Source: Pseudomonas sp. CC120222-01a (lineage in GTDB: Bacteria; Pseudomonadota; Gammaproteobacteria; Pseudomonadales; Pseudomonadaceae). From it: DNA of 62,335 nt. The notes under the pieces are model-generated. The model was not told the origin of the DNA, ran no database searches, and saw nothing but the letters and a program-made list of their open reading frames with translations. Made by a program: the position numbers and the translations under genes. Position 1 is the first letter of the stretch. Every line of letters begins with the position of its first letter. Below are positions 17,314 through 26,073 of the stretch, one piece after another. The stretch covers positions 1-62,335 of the forward strand of contig NZ_QEQQ01000031.1 of assembly GCF_003097235.1 (NCBI RefSeq), read 5' to 3'.

Positions 17314-18348
17314 ATGATGAATAAATACGAAGTTGAAACCCACAAGCTGCAAAGTGAACCTAAGAAGTGGCTCGTAACAGGTGTCGCGGGCTTCATCGGT
17401 TCGAATTTGCTGGAAGCATTGCTGAAGTTGAACCAGCACGTTGTAGGGCTTGATAACTTTGCTACCGGACACCGGCGTAACCTCGAAGAGGTCAAGGATG
17501 CTGTTTCGCCGGAGCAATGGATGCGCTTTTCCTTCATAGAAGGCGATATTCGCAACCTTGATGACTGCCGAACTGCCTGCGCCGGCGCCGATTTTGTTCT
17601 GCATCAGGCCGCGCTGGGTTCGGTGCCTCGCTCGATCGCCGATCCTATTACGACGAACATGGCGAATATTGATGGCTTTCTCAATATGCTTGTGGCAGCG
17701 CGTGACGCCAACGTCAAAAGCTTCACTTACGCGGCTAGCAGCTCAACCTATGGTGATCATCCAGGATTGCCCAAGGTGGAGGATATTATCGGCAAGCCTC
17801 TATCCCCGTATGCGGTAACCAAGTACGTGAATGAGCTGTATGCTGAAGTTTTTGCGCGGGTCTACGGCTTCACTACAATTGGGCTGCGTTATTTTAATGT
17901 TTTTGGAAAGCGGCAAGATCCGGATGGTGCATATGCTGCGGTCATTCCCAAGTGGACCGCCGCAATGATTAATGGTGACGATGTCTTCGTCAACGGTGAT
18001 GGTGAAACTAGTCGAGATTTTTGCTTCATCGAAAATGTGATTCAAGCCAACTTGTTGGCGGCGGTGGCTGAAAATGATGAGGCAAGAAATCAGGTCTATA
18101 ATGTGGCTGTAAGCGGGCGCACCGACCTTAATCAGTTATTCAAAGCCATCAAAAAGCATCTTTCGACTAATGGTGTGATTTACAGTAAAGATCCTGTTTA
18201 TAGGGATTTTCGAGCTGGCGATGTGCGCCACTCGCAAGCCGATATTGCCAAAGCTCGACAGTTACTTGGTTATCTGCCGACGTTTGATATTGATCAAGGT
18301 ATCTCGAAGGCGATGCCATGGTATGTTTCATTTTTTGGCGAACGGTGA
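17314..18348 (+). CDS. wbpP: UDP-N-acetylglucosamine C4 epimerase (WbpP/TviC type)
   Basis: 344-residue extended SDR that interconverts UDP-GlcNAc and UDP-GalNAc (or the uronic acids). NAD site TGVAGFIGSNLLE lies at about residues 22-34, SSSTYGD carries the catalytic Ser/Thr, and Tyr166-x3-Lys170 sits in PYAVTKYV. Near the N-terminus GLDNFATGHRRNLEEV is almost as in P. aeruginosa WbpP, which starts with two methionines as here. I therefore chose the ATG at 17314 over a GTG at 17305. It follows tviB by 54 bases. Confidence 0.93.
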   Translation: MMNKYEVETHKLQSEPKKWLVTGVAGFIGSNLLEALLKLNQHVVGLDNFATGHRRNLEEVKDAVSPEQWMRFSFIEGDIRNLDDCRTACAGADFVLHQAALGSVPRSIADPITTNMANIDGFLNMLVAARDANVKSFTYAASSSTYGDHPGLPKVEDIIGKPLSPYAVTKYVNELYAEVFARVYGFTTIGLRYFNVFGKRQDPDGAYAAVIPKWTAAMINGDDVFVNGDGETSRDFCFIENVIQANLLAAVAENDEARNQVYNVAVSGRTDLNQLFKAIKKHLSTNGVIYSKDPVYRDFRAGDVRHSQADIAKARQLLGYLPTFDIDQGISKAMPWYVSFFGER

Positions 18349-18648
18349 GTGTTCGCTGAAGATGCCTCACTGTTGTGAGTTCGGTACAGGATAAGCTGCA
18401 TGACACTTGCGCCGCGCGAAACAGGATTGGAAGCCTTATTGATGTTGCCGAGCAAGGTGCAGACCTGGCCTTCCTTGTTTCGTTTAGATCGGCCGTTAAT
18501 CGGCAGTATTTTTCTCAGCCTGCCATGCACCTGAGCGCTGAGCAGATGTGCACCTGAGGGTCTCAGGCGCGCGGCTGTAGTACTAAATGTAAGCAATGGC
18601 CCCGCATGCGGGGCCATTGCAGCAGGAATCTGAGAGGTCGTAAATATC
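18349..18648. other. Intergenic region between wbpP and the amidotransferase gene
   Basis: About 300 bases without a supported gene. Its notable content is the 28-bp perfect palindrome at 18593-18620. It may separate two transcription units of the O-antigen locus. Confidence 0.4.
18593..18620. repeat. Perfect 28-bp palindrome 28 bases before the amidotransferase start
   Basis: The two 14-base halves (18593-18606 and 18607-18620) are exact reverse complements with centre GCATGC and a run of CCCCG/CGGGG. There is no T tract on either side, so it is not a standard terminator. It could be a cruciform, a protein-binding site or a transcript hairpin in front of the ribosome site. Confidence 0.7.
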
Positions 18649-20619
18649 ATGTGTGGTTTCGCGGGATTGATATCACCATACACAGAGAATCTGACTGAGC
18701 GCGTAGAGAATATGCTTACGCCGCTCTTCCATCGAGGGCCCGATGATCAAGGAACCTGGATTGATGCGTCGATGGGTCTTGCGCTCGGCCACAGGCGGCT
18801 GGCGATTGTTGATCTGTCAGTCCACGGTCACCAGCCAATGCACTCGAGTAGCGGGCGGTACGTCATCATTTTCAATGGTGAGATCTACAATTTCGCTGCC
18901 TTGCGCAAAGATATTGTTTCCGCGGGAAGTTGCGTTGATTGGCGTGGTCATTCGGACACGGAAGTATTGTTGGCAGCCTTCGAATTGTGGGGGATCGAAG
19001 GCGCGCTCCAGCGCGCCGTCGGTATGTTCGCGATCGCCGTATGGGATAGACAGACCCAGCTGTTGACATTGGCGAGAGACCGGATTGGTGAAAAACCTCT
19101 CTATTATGGGCGTGTCAACAACGAGTTCTATTTTGCGTCGGAATTGAAGGCGATCAGAACTCAGTGTGCCCAGCAACTCGAGATTGATCGCAACGTGCTC
19201 GCCGAATATATGCGATTTGGCTACATTCCAGCACCCTATTCGATCTATCAGAACGTTTTCAAGCTGGAGCCCGGTCACCTGATTGAAGTTTCGGCGCAGG
19301 GATTGACAGGGGAGTCTCGAGCATTTTGGCGGCTGGATGACCATGTTGCCAGTGAGGCGCGAGCTGCGCTAGAGCAGTCGAGTGACGATGAAGTCCTTTC
19401 GCAGGTACATGATAGGCTCGCAACAGCCGTTGGGCTCCAGTCCTTCTCTGACGTCCCGGTGGGGGCATTTTTGTCGGGCGGTGTCGACTCGAGTCTGGTC
19501 GTTTCATTGATGCAGGCCCAAAGTTCGAGTCGGGTGCGCACGTTCACTATCGGCTTCGAAGAAGAAGCCTTCAATGAGGCACCTTATGCGCGTGACGTAG
19601 CCGTTCACCTAGGCACTGATCACACCGAGATGTACGTCAAGGCACTGGACGCCGCTGCCCTGATTCCATCGTTGCCTAAAATTTACGACGAGCCGTTCGC
19701 TGATTCCTCGCAAATCCCCACGACGCTGGTGTCCAAGCTGACGCGAGAGCATGTGACAGTAGCGTTGACAGGTGATGGTGGCGATGAACTGTTCGCGGGC
19801 TATCCTCGATATCCGATCACTGCTGCACTTTGGAACAAAGTCAGAAAGGTACCCATGCCTCTGCGGCGTATAGCTGCCTCTGTGCTCACAATGCCGTCGG
19901 CCTCGGCTTGGGACAAGGTTACTGGCATGCTACCTGATCAATATCAGAGTTCGGTCAATGGGCGTAGGGTCAATCGCCTAGGTCACCTCATGAAGTCTCG
20001 CAGCCTGGGGGAAATGTACATCCGTCTGATGTCCCACTGGCAGCCTGAGGAAAATTTGGTCATCGGCGGCCGCTGCACCGGATTCGATGATTTTCCCACG
20101 TTGGATAATGGTGGGATCGCTGCCATGAGGCGCTGGGATGTCAATCAGTACTTGCCTGACGATCTATTGGTGAAAGTGGATAGGGCGACGATGCATTCGA
20201 GCCTTGAATCAAGGGCGCCACTTCTGGATCACCGCGTTGCCGAGTTGGCATTCTGTCTTCCGGAACGTTTTTTGGTGCGTGAGAACGTCGGCAAGTGGGC
20301 ATTGCGTAAGGTCTTGGATCGCTATGTGCCCAGGCACCTGATCGAAAGGCCCAAAGCGGGCTTCTCAATTCCGCTTGGGGAGTGGTTGCGTGGTCCTCTC
20401 AGGGAGTGGGCTGAAGATCTGCTCGAACCGTCGAGATTAGCCAGTGAGGGTTATCTGGATGGCAATAAGGTCAGCAAGATGTGGAACGAGCACTTGCTAG
20501 GCAAATTTGATCGAAGCGTGAATATCTGGAATGTGCTGATGTTTCAGGCTTGGCTCAGGGAAATACAGCCCTCTCGGCATACCATGGCAATTGGTGTTAG
20601 CAAGGAAGTAATCAATTGA
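18649..20619 (+). CDS. asnB: Asparagine-synthase-like glutamine amidotransferase (WbpS-like)
   Basis: 656 residues with the AsnB layout: class II glutaminase domain at the N-terminus with catalytic Cys2 (MCGFAGLI) and HRGPDDQGTW, then an ATP-pyrophosphatase domain with LSGGVDSSLVVSL (about residues 276-288) and LTGDGGDELFAGYPRY. The enzyme family uses glutamine nitrogen and ATP to amidate a carboxylate. In this locus, next to the uronic-acid genes, the likely substrate is a sugar uronate such as GalNAcA to give GalNAcAN, as proposed for WbpS in P. aeruginosa O6. True asparagine synthesis is less likely but cannot be excluded from sequence. Confidence 0.9.
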   Translation: MCGFAGLISPYTENLTERVENMLTPLFHRGPDDQGTWIDASMGLALGHRRLAIVDLSVHGHQPMHSSSGRYVIIFNGEIYNFAALRKDIVSAGSCVDWRGHSDTEVLLAAFELWGIEGALQRAVGMFAIAVWDRQTQLLTLARDRIGEKPLYYGRVNNEFYFASELKAIRTQCAQQLEIDRNVLAEYMRFGYIPAPYSIYQNVFKLEPGHLIEVSAQGLTGESRAFWRLDDHVASEARAALEQSSDDEVLSQVHDRLATAVGLQSFSDVPVGAFLSGGVDSSLVVSLMQAQSSSRVRTFTIGFEEEAFNEAPYARDVAVHLGTDHTEMYVKALDAAALIPSLPKIYDEPFADSSQIPTTLVSKLTREHVTVALTGDGGDELFAGYPRYPITAALWNKVRKVPMPLRRIAASVLTMPSASAWDKVTGMLPDQYQSSVNGRRVNRLGHLMKSRSLGEMYIRLMSHWQPEENLVIGGRCTGFDDFPTLDNGGIAAMRRWDVNQYLPDDLLVKVDRATMHSSLESRAPLLDHRVAELAFCLPERFLVRENVGKWALRKVLDRYVPRHLIERPKAGFSIPLGEWLRGPLREWAEDLLEPSRLASEGYLDGNKVSKMWNEHLLGKFDRSVNIWNVLMFQAWLREIQPSRHTMAIGVSKEVIN

Positions 20620-21743
20620 AGATTGTTATTAATGCCTTCTCTGCGAGGTTGGGGGGCGGGCAGACGTATTTGATTAACCTTCTCAAGCATATCCCGCTTG
20701 ACGAGGGCCTGAGCATTCTCGTGTTGGCACCAGATGATCTGCAGTTGCCGTCGCATCCTGCGATCAGTCGTTATGCTCCCCGTTATTCGTTGAATAACCC
20801 GATCTTACGTACGGTGTGGGAAAAGTTTTTGCTGCCTGGTTACCTGCGTAAAGTTAAGGCCGATGTCCTGTTTTGTCCTGGGGGGGTGGTTGCCACTCAG
20901 GCTCCGACTGGATGCAAAGTTGTAACCATGTTTCGAAACATGATTCCGTTCGATAAGCGTGTACTCAGCTATTTGCCATTTGGCCTGCAGCGTATTCGTA
21001 GTTGGCTACTGTACCACACAATGCTACGCAGCATGTCGCGAGCGGATCTCACTATATTTATTTCAGATTTCGCACGTGGAGTAATCGAAAAGCTCGCGAA
21101 TATTCCAAATCCTGTGACCATTCCACACGGTATTGGCGAAGCGTTCAGGACTTTTGATAAGCAATTGGCCCGTCCAGGCCGTTTGCCGACAGAGTCCTAC
21201 ATGCTGTATGTGTCCCGTTTCGATGTGTACAAGCACCACTATGAAGTTGTGAGCGCTTATGCCAAATTGCCGGTGGAATTACGTGAGCGTTATCACTTGG
21301 TTCTGATCGGGGAATCGGACATGCCGGGTGCGGAGCGCGTGCATGAGCTTATCAATGACTTGGATTTGGGGGGGCGAGTAATCATTCTCGGGGCTGTGCC
21401 ATACGCCGAGCTTCCATCCTACTATCATCATGCAGAGTTGGCGTTGTTCGCTTCCTCGTGTGAAAATTGCCCGAATATCATGCTGGAGGCGCTGGGTGCA
21501 GGGCGGCCGGTACTATCCTCCAATGTCATGCCCATGCCGGAATTCGGCGCTCAGGCGGCGGCATATTTTTCACCGTTCGACGCTGATGATATCAGTCGGG
21601 TCATGAACACCGTGCTGTCGGATCGAAATTATTCTCAACAGCTCGCTGATGCTGCAGCGAGCCAGTGTCAGAAATTTGATTGGGCTAAGACGTCGGAATC
21701 AACTTGGGCAGAAATTTTCAAGTTGGTGGCACATGCAAAATAG
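20616..21743 (+). CDS. Glycosyltransferase family 1/4 (GT-B fold)
   Basis: 375 residues. The TTG start overlaps the amidotransferase stop (TTGA), so translation is probably coupled. N-terminal INAFSARLGGGQTYL is the acceptor-side loop of GT4 enzymes. The C-terminal half has MLYVSRFDVYKHH and the nucleotide-sugar site CENCPNIMLEALGAGRPVL. It is expected to act on the cytoplasmic face, adding one sugar to the lipid-linked O-unit. With WbpL and the next gene it makes three transferases in the locus. Donor not known; the gene order hints at the GalNAcA residue. Confidence 0.88.
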   Translation: MKIVINAFSARLGGGQTYLINLLKHIPLDEGLSILVLAPDDLQLPSHPAISRYAPRYSLNNPILRTVWEKFLLPGYLRKVKADVLFCPGGVVATQAPTGCKVVTMFRNMIPFDKRVLSYLPFGLQRIRSWLLYHTMLRSMSRADLTIFISDFARGVIEKLANIPNPVTIPHGIGEAFRTFDKQLARPGRLPTESYMLYVSRFDVYKHHYEVVSAYAKLPVELRERYHLVLIGESDMPGAERVHELINDLDLGGRVIILGAVPYAELPSYYHHAELALFASSCENCPNIMLEALGAGRPVLSSNVMPMPEFGAQAAAYFSPFDADDISRVMNTVLSDRNYSQQLADAAASQCQKFDWAKTSESTWAEIFKLVAHAK

Positions 21744-22986
21744 CCAGCACGACCGACCGCTGAAGGTGTTGATACTCAGTCAGTACTTCTGGCCGGAGTC
21801 ATTTATCATCAATGATATTGTCAGGCTGTTGCACGAGCAGGGCCATGAGGTAGTGGTCGCGACGGGAAAGCCGAATTATCCAGAGGGAAAATTTTTCTCG
21901 GGCTACCAATTCCGAGGCGTGCAACATGAACGTTACCTTGGAAAAGTTGATGTATTCCGGGTGCCTCTGTGGGCACGGGGGCAGGGTGGTGCAAAGAACC
22001 TCGCGCTTAACTATCTATCGTTTGCCTTCATTGGCTTGTTTGCTTTCCCGTTCCTGTTGCGAAAACGCAAGTTTGATGCCATTTTCGTATTTGCCCCTTC
22101 GCCTTTGACGCAGGTGATTCCGGCCATTTTTCTCAAGTATGTCAAGCGTGCGCCGCTGACGGTTTGGGTGCAGGATTTATGGCCTGAAAGCCTGGCAGCA
22201 ACTGGCTATATCAAGAGCCCGCTGGCACTGAAAGTGGCAGGGTGCTTTGTCAGAGGGATCTACGCCTTCTGTGACAAACTGTTCGTACAATCCAAGGCAT
22301 TTTTCGATCCCGTCGCGCGCTACGCGCGCCGTGACAAGATCGTCTGGTATCCCAACAGCATCGATGCAACTGTGGTTCCTCCTTCTGCCCAGCTGCCCGA
22401 TGAGTTGCTGCAGATGCTGGATGATCATTTTTGTGTTGTCTTCGCTGGTAATCTCGGCACAGCCCAAGCGCTAGACACGGTCGTAGATGCAGCAATTCAG
22501 CTTCGCGATGACCCGCAGATACGCCTGGTGATGGTGGGAAGCGGTAGCAGGTTGAATTGGTTGAAGGAACAGAAAGCGGCTCATAGGTTGGACAACTTGA
22601 TTTTGCCAGGTCGTTTTCCCATGGACACGATGCCACAGGTTTTCGAGCGGGCAGGCGCTTTGCTTGTTACTCTCAATGCTGATGAAATCTTCACGCAGAC
22701 GATTCCCAGCAAGGTCCAGGCTTATCTGGCTGCGGGTCGACCTATTGTCGCTTGTTTGGATGGTGAAGGTGCGCGCGTGGTGGACGAGGCTAGGGCTGGC
22801 TTGAGCACGCCTGCCGAGCAGGCTGAGCCTTTGGCACAAACCATTCGAAGAATGAAGTCAATCGGCAAGGATGAGCGTGAGAGAATGGGGCGTGATGGGC
22901 GAGCCTATTTCGACGCTCATTTCGACATGCGTCATCAGGTTGAGTCTCTGGTAAAAATGCTTAAGATGTCCGGTGGACGGGAGTAA
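21733..22986 (+). CDS. Glycosyltransferase family 4, WbuB-like
   Basis: 417 residues from the ATG at 21733, which overlaps the preceding gene by 11 bases; upstream in-frame ATGs lie inside that gene. N-terminal LILSQYFWPESFIINDI and TGKPNYPEGKFF, the middle WVQDLWPESL and C-terminal SKVQAYLAAGRPIVA are typical of WbuB-type GT4 enzymes. WbuB of E. coli O26 transfers L-FucNAc. The L-sugar synthesis genes follow directly (22989-26064), so an L-6-deoxy-HexNAc donor is likely. Confidence 0.9.
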   Translation: MQNSQHDRPLKVLILSQYFWPESFIINDIVRLLHEQGHEVVVATGKPNYPEGKFFSGYQFRGVQHERYLGKVDVFRVPLWARGQGGAKNLALNYLSFAFIGLFAFPFLLRKRKFDAIFVFAPSPLTQVIPAIFLKYVKRAPLTVWVQDLWPESLAATGYIKSPLALKVAGCFVRGIYAFCDKLFVQSKAFFDPVARYARRDKIVWYPNSIDATVVPPSAQLPDELLQMLDDHFCVVFAGNLGTAQALDTVVDAAIQLRDDPQIRLVMVGSGSRLNWLKEQKAAHRLDNLILPGRFPMDTMPQVFERAGALLVTLNADEIFTQTIPSKVQAYLAAGRPIVACLDGEGARVVDEARAGLSTPAEQAEPLAQTIRRMKSIGKDERERMGRDGRAYFDAHFDMRHQVESLVKMLKMSGGRE

Positions 22987-22988
22987 TT

Positions 22989-23846
22989 ATGCGGGTTTTA
23001 GTTCTTGGCGTGACCGGTATGCTGGGCAATGCGGTATTCAGGGTTTTCGACAACGACGATAACCATGAGGTGTGGGGGACGCTGCGCAGTGCTTCAGGTC
23101 TGAACAGCTTCAAGCAGTGCAGCCATGGCCGGCTGTTAACCGGGGTCGATGTGCTTGATCTGCAGGCATTGATCGCGGTGCTCGACCGCGTACGGCCAGA
23201 CGTCGTGATCAACTGTGTCGGGCTTATCAAACAGTTGGCCGACGCTAAGGACCCGCTGACTGCATTGCCTATTAATTCCATGCTGCCTCACCATCTTGCC
23301 CGGCTGTGCTCGCTTGCCAATGCGCGGCTCATTCAAGTCAGTACGGACTGCGTGTTCTCTGGACGCAAAGGCAATTACTTGGAGAGCGATACCTCGGACG
23401 CAGAGGATCTGTACGGGAAGTCGAAGTACATCGGTGAACTGCATGACGAGCCGCATGCGATCACATTGCGTACGTCAATCATTGGCCATGAGCTGAACTC
23501 CAATCAGTCGTTGGTCGATTGGTTCTTGTCGCAAGACGGTACGGTGAAGGGTTTCTCTAAAGCTATTTTTTCGGGCCTGCCGACCGTCGAGCTCGCTCGC
23601 GTCATGAAAGATTATGTATTACCTCAGCCGTCACTGAGCGGGTTGTACCACGTAGCAGCGCAGCCGATTTCAAAGCTGGACCTGCTAAATCTGGTAGCTG
23701 CCCAATACGGGAAAGATATACACATTACTCCAGATGAAAATTTGATAATCGACCGTTCGCTGGACGGTACGCTTTTCCGTGAAGCTACGGGTTACCAGGC
23801 TCCGGCTTGGCCCGAGCTGGTTCGAATCATGTGGGAAGGACGCTAG
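22989..23846 (+). CDS. RmlD-like sugar-nucleotide reductase (SDR)
   Basis: 285-residue RmlD-type short-chain reductase: GVTGMLGNAVFR nucleotide site at the N-terminus, STDCVFSGRKG, YGKSKYIGEL with the catalytic Tyr-x3-Lys at about residues 141-145, and a C-terminal substrate lobe. GGGAG precedes the ATG. It sits directly before WbjB- and WbjD-like genes, where the third enzyme of UDP-L-FucNAc synthesis (WbjC/FnlB, about 370 residues with a C-terminal cupin) would be expected. This protein lacks the cupin extension, and RmlD-like reductases in that position are linked to L-QuiNAc synthesis (WbvR-like). The product sugar is inference. Confidence 0.88.
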   Translation: MRVLVLGVTGMLGNAVFRVFDNDDNHEVWGTLRSASGLNSFKQCSHGRLLTGVDVLDLQALIAVLDRVRPDVVINCVGLIKQLADAKDPLTALPINSMLPHHLARLCSLANARLIQVSTDCVFSGRKGNYLESDTSDAEDLYGKSKYIGELHDEPHAITLRTSIIGHELNSNQSLVDWFLSQDGTVKGFSKAIFSGLPTVELARVMKDYVLPQPSLSGLYHVAAQPISKLDLLNLVAAQYGKDIHITPDENLIIDRSLDGTLFREATGYQAPAWPELVRIMWEGR

Positions 23847-23933
23847 GTAACGGTCTTTTTTTGCTTGGATGCTGCTGTGTTCGAACTGATTGCGTATCGG
23901 TGGCATGGCTCTTGTTAATTGGAAAATTCGAAT

Positions 23934-24944
23934 ATGTTTGATAATAAAGTCTTGATGATCACTGGCGGTACCGGCTCCTTCGGCAATGCCGTGCTGAAGC
24001 GTTTTCTCGATACAAATGTTCGAGAAATTCGCATTTTTAGCCGCGATGAAAAGAAGCAGGAAGACATGCGCATTGCGTTCGCCAATGAAAAACTCAAGTT
24101 TTATATTGGCGATGTTCGTAACTATGACAGCCTCACACAGGCGATGGTCGGTGTCGATTACATTTTCCACGCAGCAGCCCTCAAGCAGGTTCCTTCTTGC
24201 GAGTTCTACCCGATGGAGGCGGTGCGTACCAACGTTCTCGGTACTGAGAATGTGCTTAACGCCGCCGTTGCCTGCGGTGTGCAACGTGTAGTCGTATTGT
24301 CTACTGACAAGGCTGTTTACCCGATCAATGCCATGGGGATTTCCAAGGCTATGTCGGAGAAATTGATGGTGGCTAAGTCGCGTATGATCCCAGCAGGTGG
24401 AACCGTTATCTGTGCTACGCGTTATGGCAATGTCATGGCGTCGCGCGGTTCGGTGATTCCGTTGTTCATCGAGCAGATGCGTACTGGCGAGCCCTTGACA
24501 CTCACGGACCCCAACATGACGCGATTCCTCATGTCGTTGGAAGACTCTGTAGACCTGGTATTACATGCCTTCGAGCATGGCCAGCAGGGCGATCTTTTCG
24601 TACAGAAGGCACCGGCGTCCACCGTAGGCGTACTGGCTCAGGCGCTCATCGAACTCTTCTCTCCCGAAAGCAAGTTGCGGGTCATCGGAACCCGGCACGG
24701 AGAGAAGCTTTACGAGTCTCTGGTATCGCGCGAAGAAATGGCGAAGGCAGAAGATATGGGGCGTTATTACCGAGTACCGGCCGATAACCGTGACCTGAAC
24801 TACAAAAAATATTTTGTCGAGGGAGAGGAGAAAATCTCCGAACTGGATGACTATACCTCTCACAATACTGATCGCTTGGATGTAGAAGGTGTCAAGCAGT
24901 TGCTCCTGAAGCTCGATTACATCAAGGAGCAACTCAATGCTTAA
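23934..24944 (+). CDS. UDP-GlcNAc 4,6-dehydratase/5-epimerase (WbjB/FnlA/CapE type)
   Basis: 336 residues from ATG 23934 (MFDNKVLMITGGTGSFGNAV); a TTG at 23919 adds five residues but does not fit the family start. It catalyses the first step from UDP-GlcNAc towards L-FucNAc or L-QuiNAc precursors. In place of the SDR Tyr-x3-Lys it has Met-Gly-Ile-Ser-Lys, the known MxxxK variant of CapE- and WbpM-type dehydratases. It shows LSTDKAVYPINAMGISKA and RYGNVMASRGSVIPLF. It overlaps the 2-epimerase gene by 8 bases. Confidence 0.93.
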   Translation: MFDNKVLMITGGTGSFGNAVLKRFLDTNVREIRIFSRDEKKQEDMRIAFANEKLKFYIGDVRNYDSLTQAMVGVDYIFHAAALKQVPSCEFYPMEAVRTNVLGTENVLNAAVACGVQRVVVLSTDKAVYPINAMGISKAMSEKLMVAKSRMIPAGGTVICATRYGNVMASRGSVIPLFIEQMRTGEPLTLTDPNMTRFLMSLEDSVDLVLHAFEHGQQGDLFVQKAPASTVGVLAQALIELFSPESKLRVIGTRHGEKLYESLVSREEMAKAEDMGRYYRVPADNRDLNYKKYFVEGEEKISELDDYTSHNTDRLDVEGVKQLLLKLDYIKEQLNA

Positions 24945-26064
24945 GGTCATGACTCTGGTTGGTACCCGGCCGGAACTTATCAAGATGAGCCGAGTCATTG
25001 CCGAACTCGATCGCCAAGTCAAACATGTTCTGGTCCATTCGGGGCAGAACTACGACTACGAGTTAAATCAGGTTTTCTTTGACGATCTTGAAATCCGCAA
25101 GCCAGATCACTTCCTGGGGGCTGCGGGGGAAACTGCCGCGCAGACCATTGCTGAAGTTATTGCCAAGGCAGATGAGGTGTTCGAGCTTGAGAAGCCTGAT
25201 GCGCTCCTGCTCTATGGCGATACAAATACCTGTCTTGCAGTGATCGCAGCCAAGCGACGCAAGATTCCGGTGTTCCATATGGAAGCGGGGAATCGTTGTT
25301 TTGATCAACGCGTGCCTGAGGAACTCAACCGCAAGGTCCTGGATCATTTGTCCGACATCAATATGGTATTAACCGAGCATGCTCGGCGTTACCTGATCGC
25401 CGAGGGCATCCGTCCGGAAACCATCATCAAGACGGGCTCGCACATGCATGAAGTGCTCGAACACTACATGCCAAAGATCAAGCGCTCTGATGTCTTGGAA
25501 CGAAGCGGACTAGAAGCAGGAAAGTACTTCATCGTCAGCGCTCATCGCGAGGAAAACGTCGACAGTCCGGAAAATCTGCGTGATCTATTGGCGACGCTGC
25601 GCTCGCTGGTAAGTGAGTACGGCTATCCGGTAATTGTTTCTACGCATCCCCGCACTCGTAAGCGCTTGGAGAGTCTGGGTGAAAGTCTTGAAGATCCGCT
25701 TATCCGTTTTGTGAAGCCCTTCGGCTTGCTTGACTATATAAGTCTGCAGATGGCAGCGTTCTGTGTTCTCTCCGACAGCGGTACCATTACTGAAGAAGCC
25801 TCGTTGCTGAATCTGCCAGCTGTTACATTGCGTAATGCCCACGAACGGCCTGAAGGAATGGATGAGGGCACCTTGATCATGAGTGGATTGAAAGCGGATA
25901 GCGTGCTGGCTGCAGTGAAGGTGATCACTTCTCAGCACCAGGGTGAGTGTCGTTTGATTCCGGTCGTCCCAGACTACGAGGGCGGCCCAGTGTCCCATCA
26001 GGTGGTGCGTGTGGTGCTGAGCTACACCGATTACATCAATCGAACCGTGTGGCGGAAACACTGA
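24937..26064 (+). CDS. wecB: UDP-N-acetylglucosamine 2-epimerase, non-hydrolysing (WbjD/FnlC type)
   Basis: 375 residues of the WecB fold: TLVGTRPELIKMSRV at the N-terminus, the histidine motif HSGQNYDYELNQVFF, MEAGNRCFDQRVPEE, VSTHPRTRKRLES and LSDSGTITEEASLL in the UDP-binding half. In this cluster it should invert C2 of the 6-deoxy-L-talose-type intermediate to finish the L-FucNAc or L-QuiNAc precursor, rather than make UDP-ManNAc for the enterobacterial pathway. It overlaps the dehydratase gene and is followed by the WbpV-like gene without a gap, which points to one operon. Confidence 0.93.
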   Translation: MLKVMTLVGTRPELIKMSRVIAELDRQVKHVLVHSGQNYDYELNQVFFDDLEIRKPDHFLGAAGETAAQTIAEVIAKADEVFELEKPDALLLYGDTNTCLAVIAAKRRKIPVFHMEAGNRCFDQRVPEELNRKVLDHLSDINMVLTEHARRYLIAEGIRPETIIKTGSHMHEVLEHYMPKIKRSDVLERSGLEAGKYFIVSAHREENVDSPENLRDLLATLRSLVSEYGYPVIVSTHPRTRKRLESLGESLEDPLIRFVKPFGLLDYISLQMAAFCVLSDSGTITEEASLLNLPAVTLRNAHERPEGMDEGTLIMSGLKADSVLAAVKVITSQHQGECRLIPVVPDYEGGPVSHQVVRVVLSYTDYINRTVWRKH

Positions 26065-26073
26065 GTGGACGGT

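Noticed and set aside
16504..17604. A 366-codon minus-strand frame across tviB and wbpP
   Set aside because: Opposes two clear enzyme genes and has no recognisable domain.
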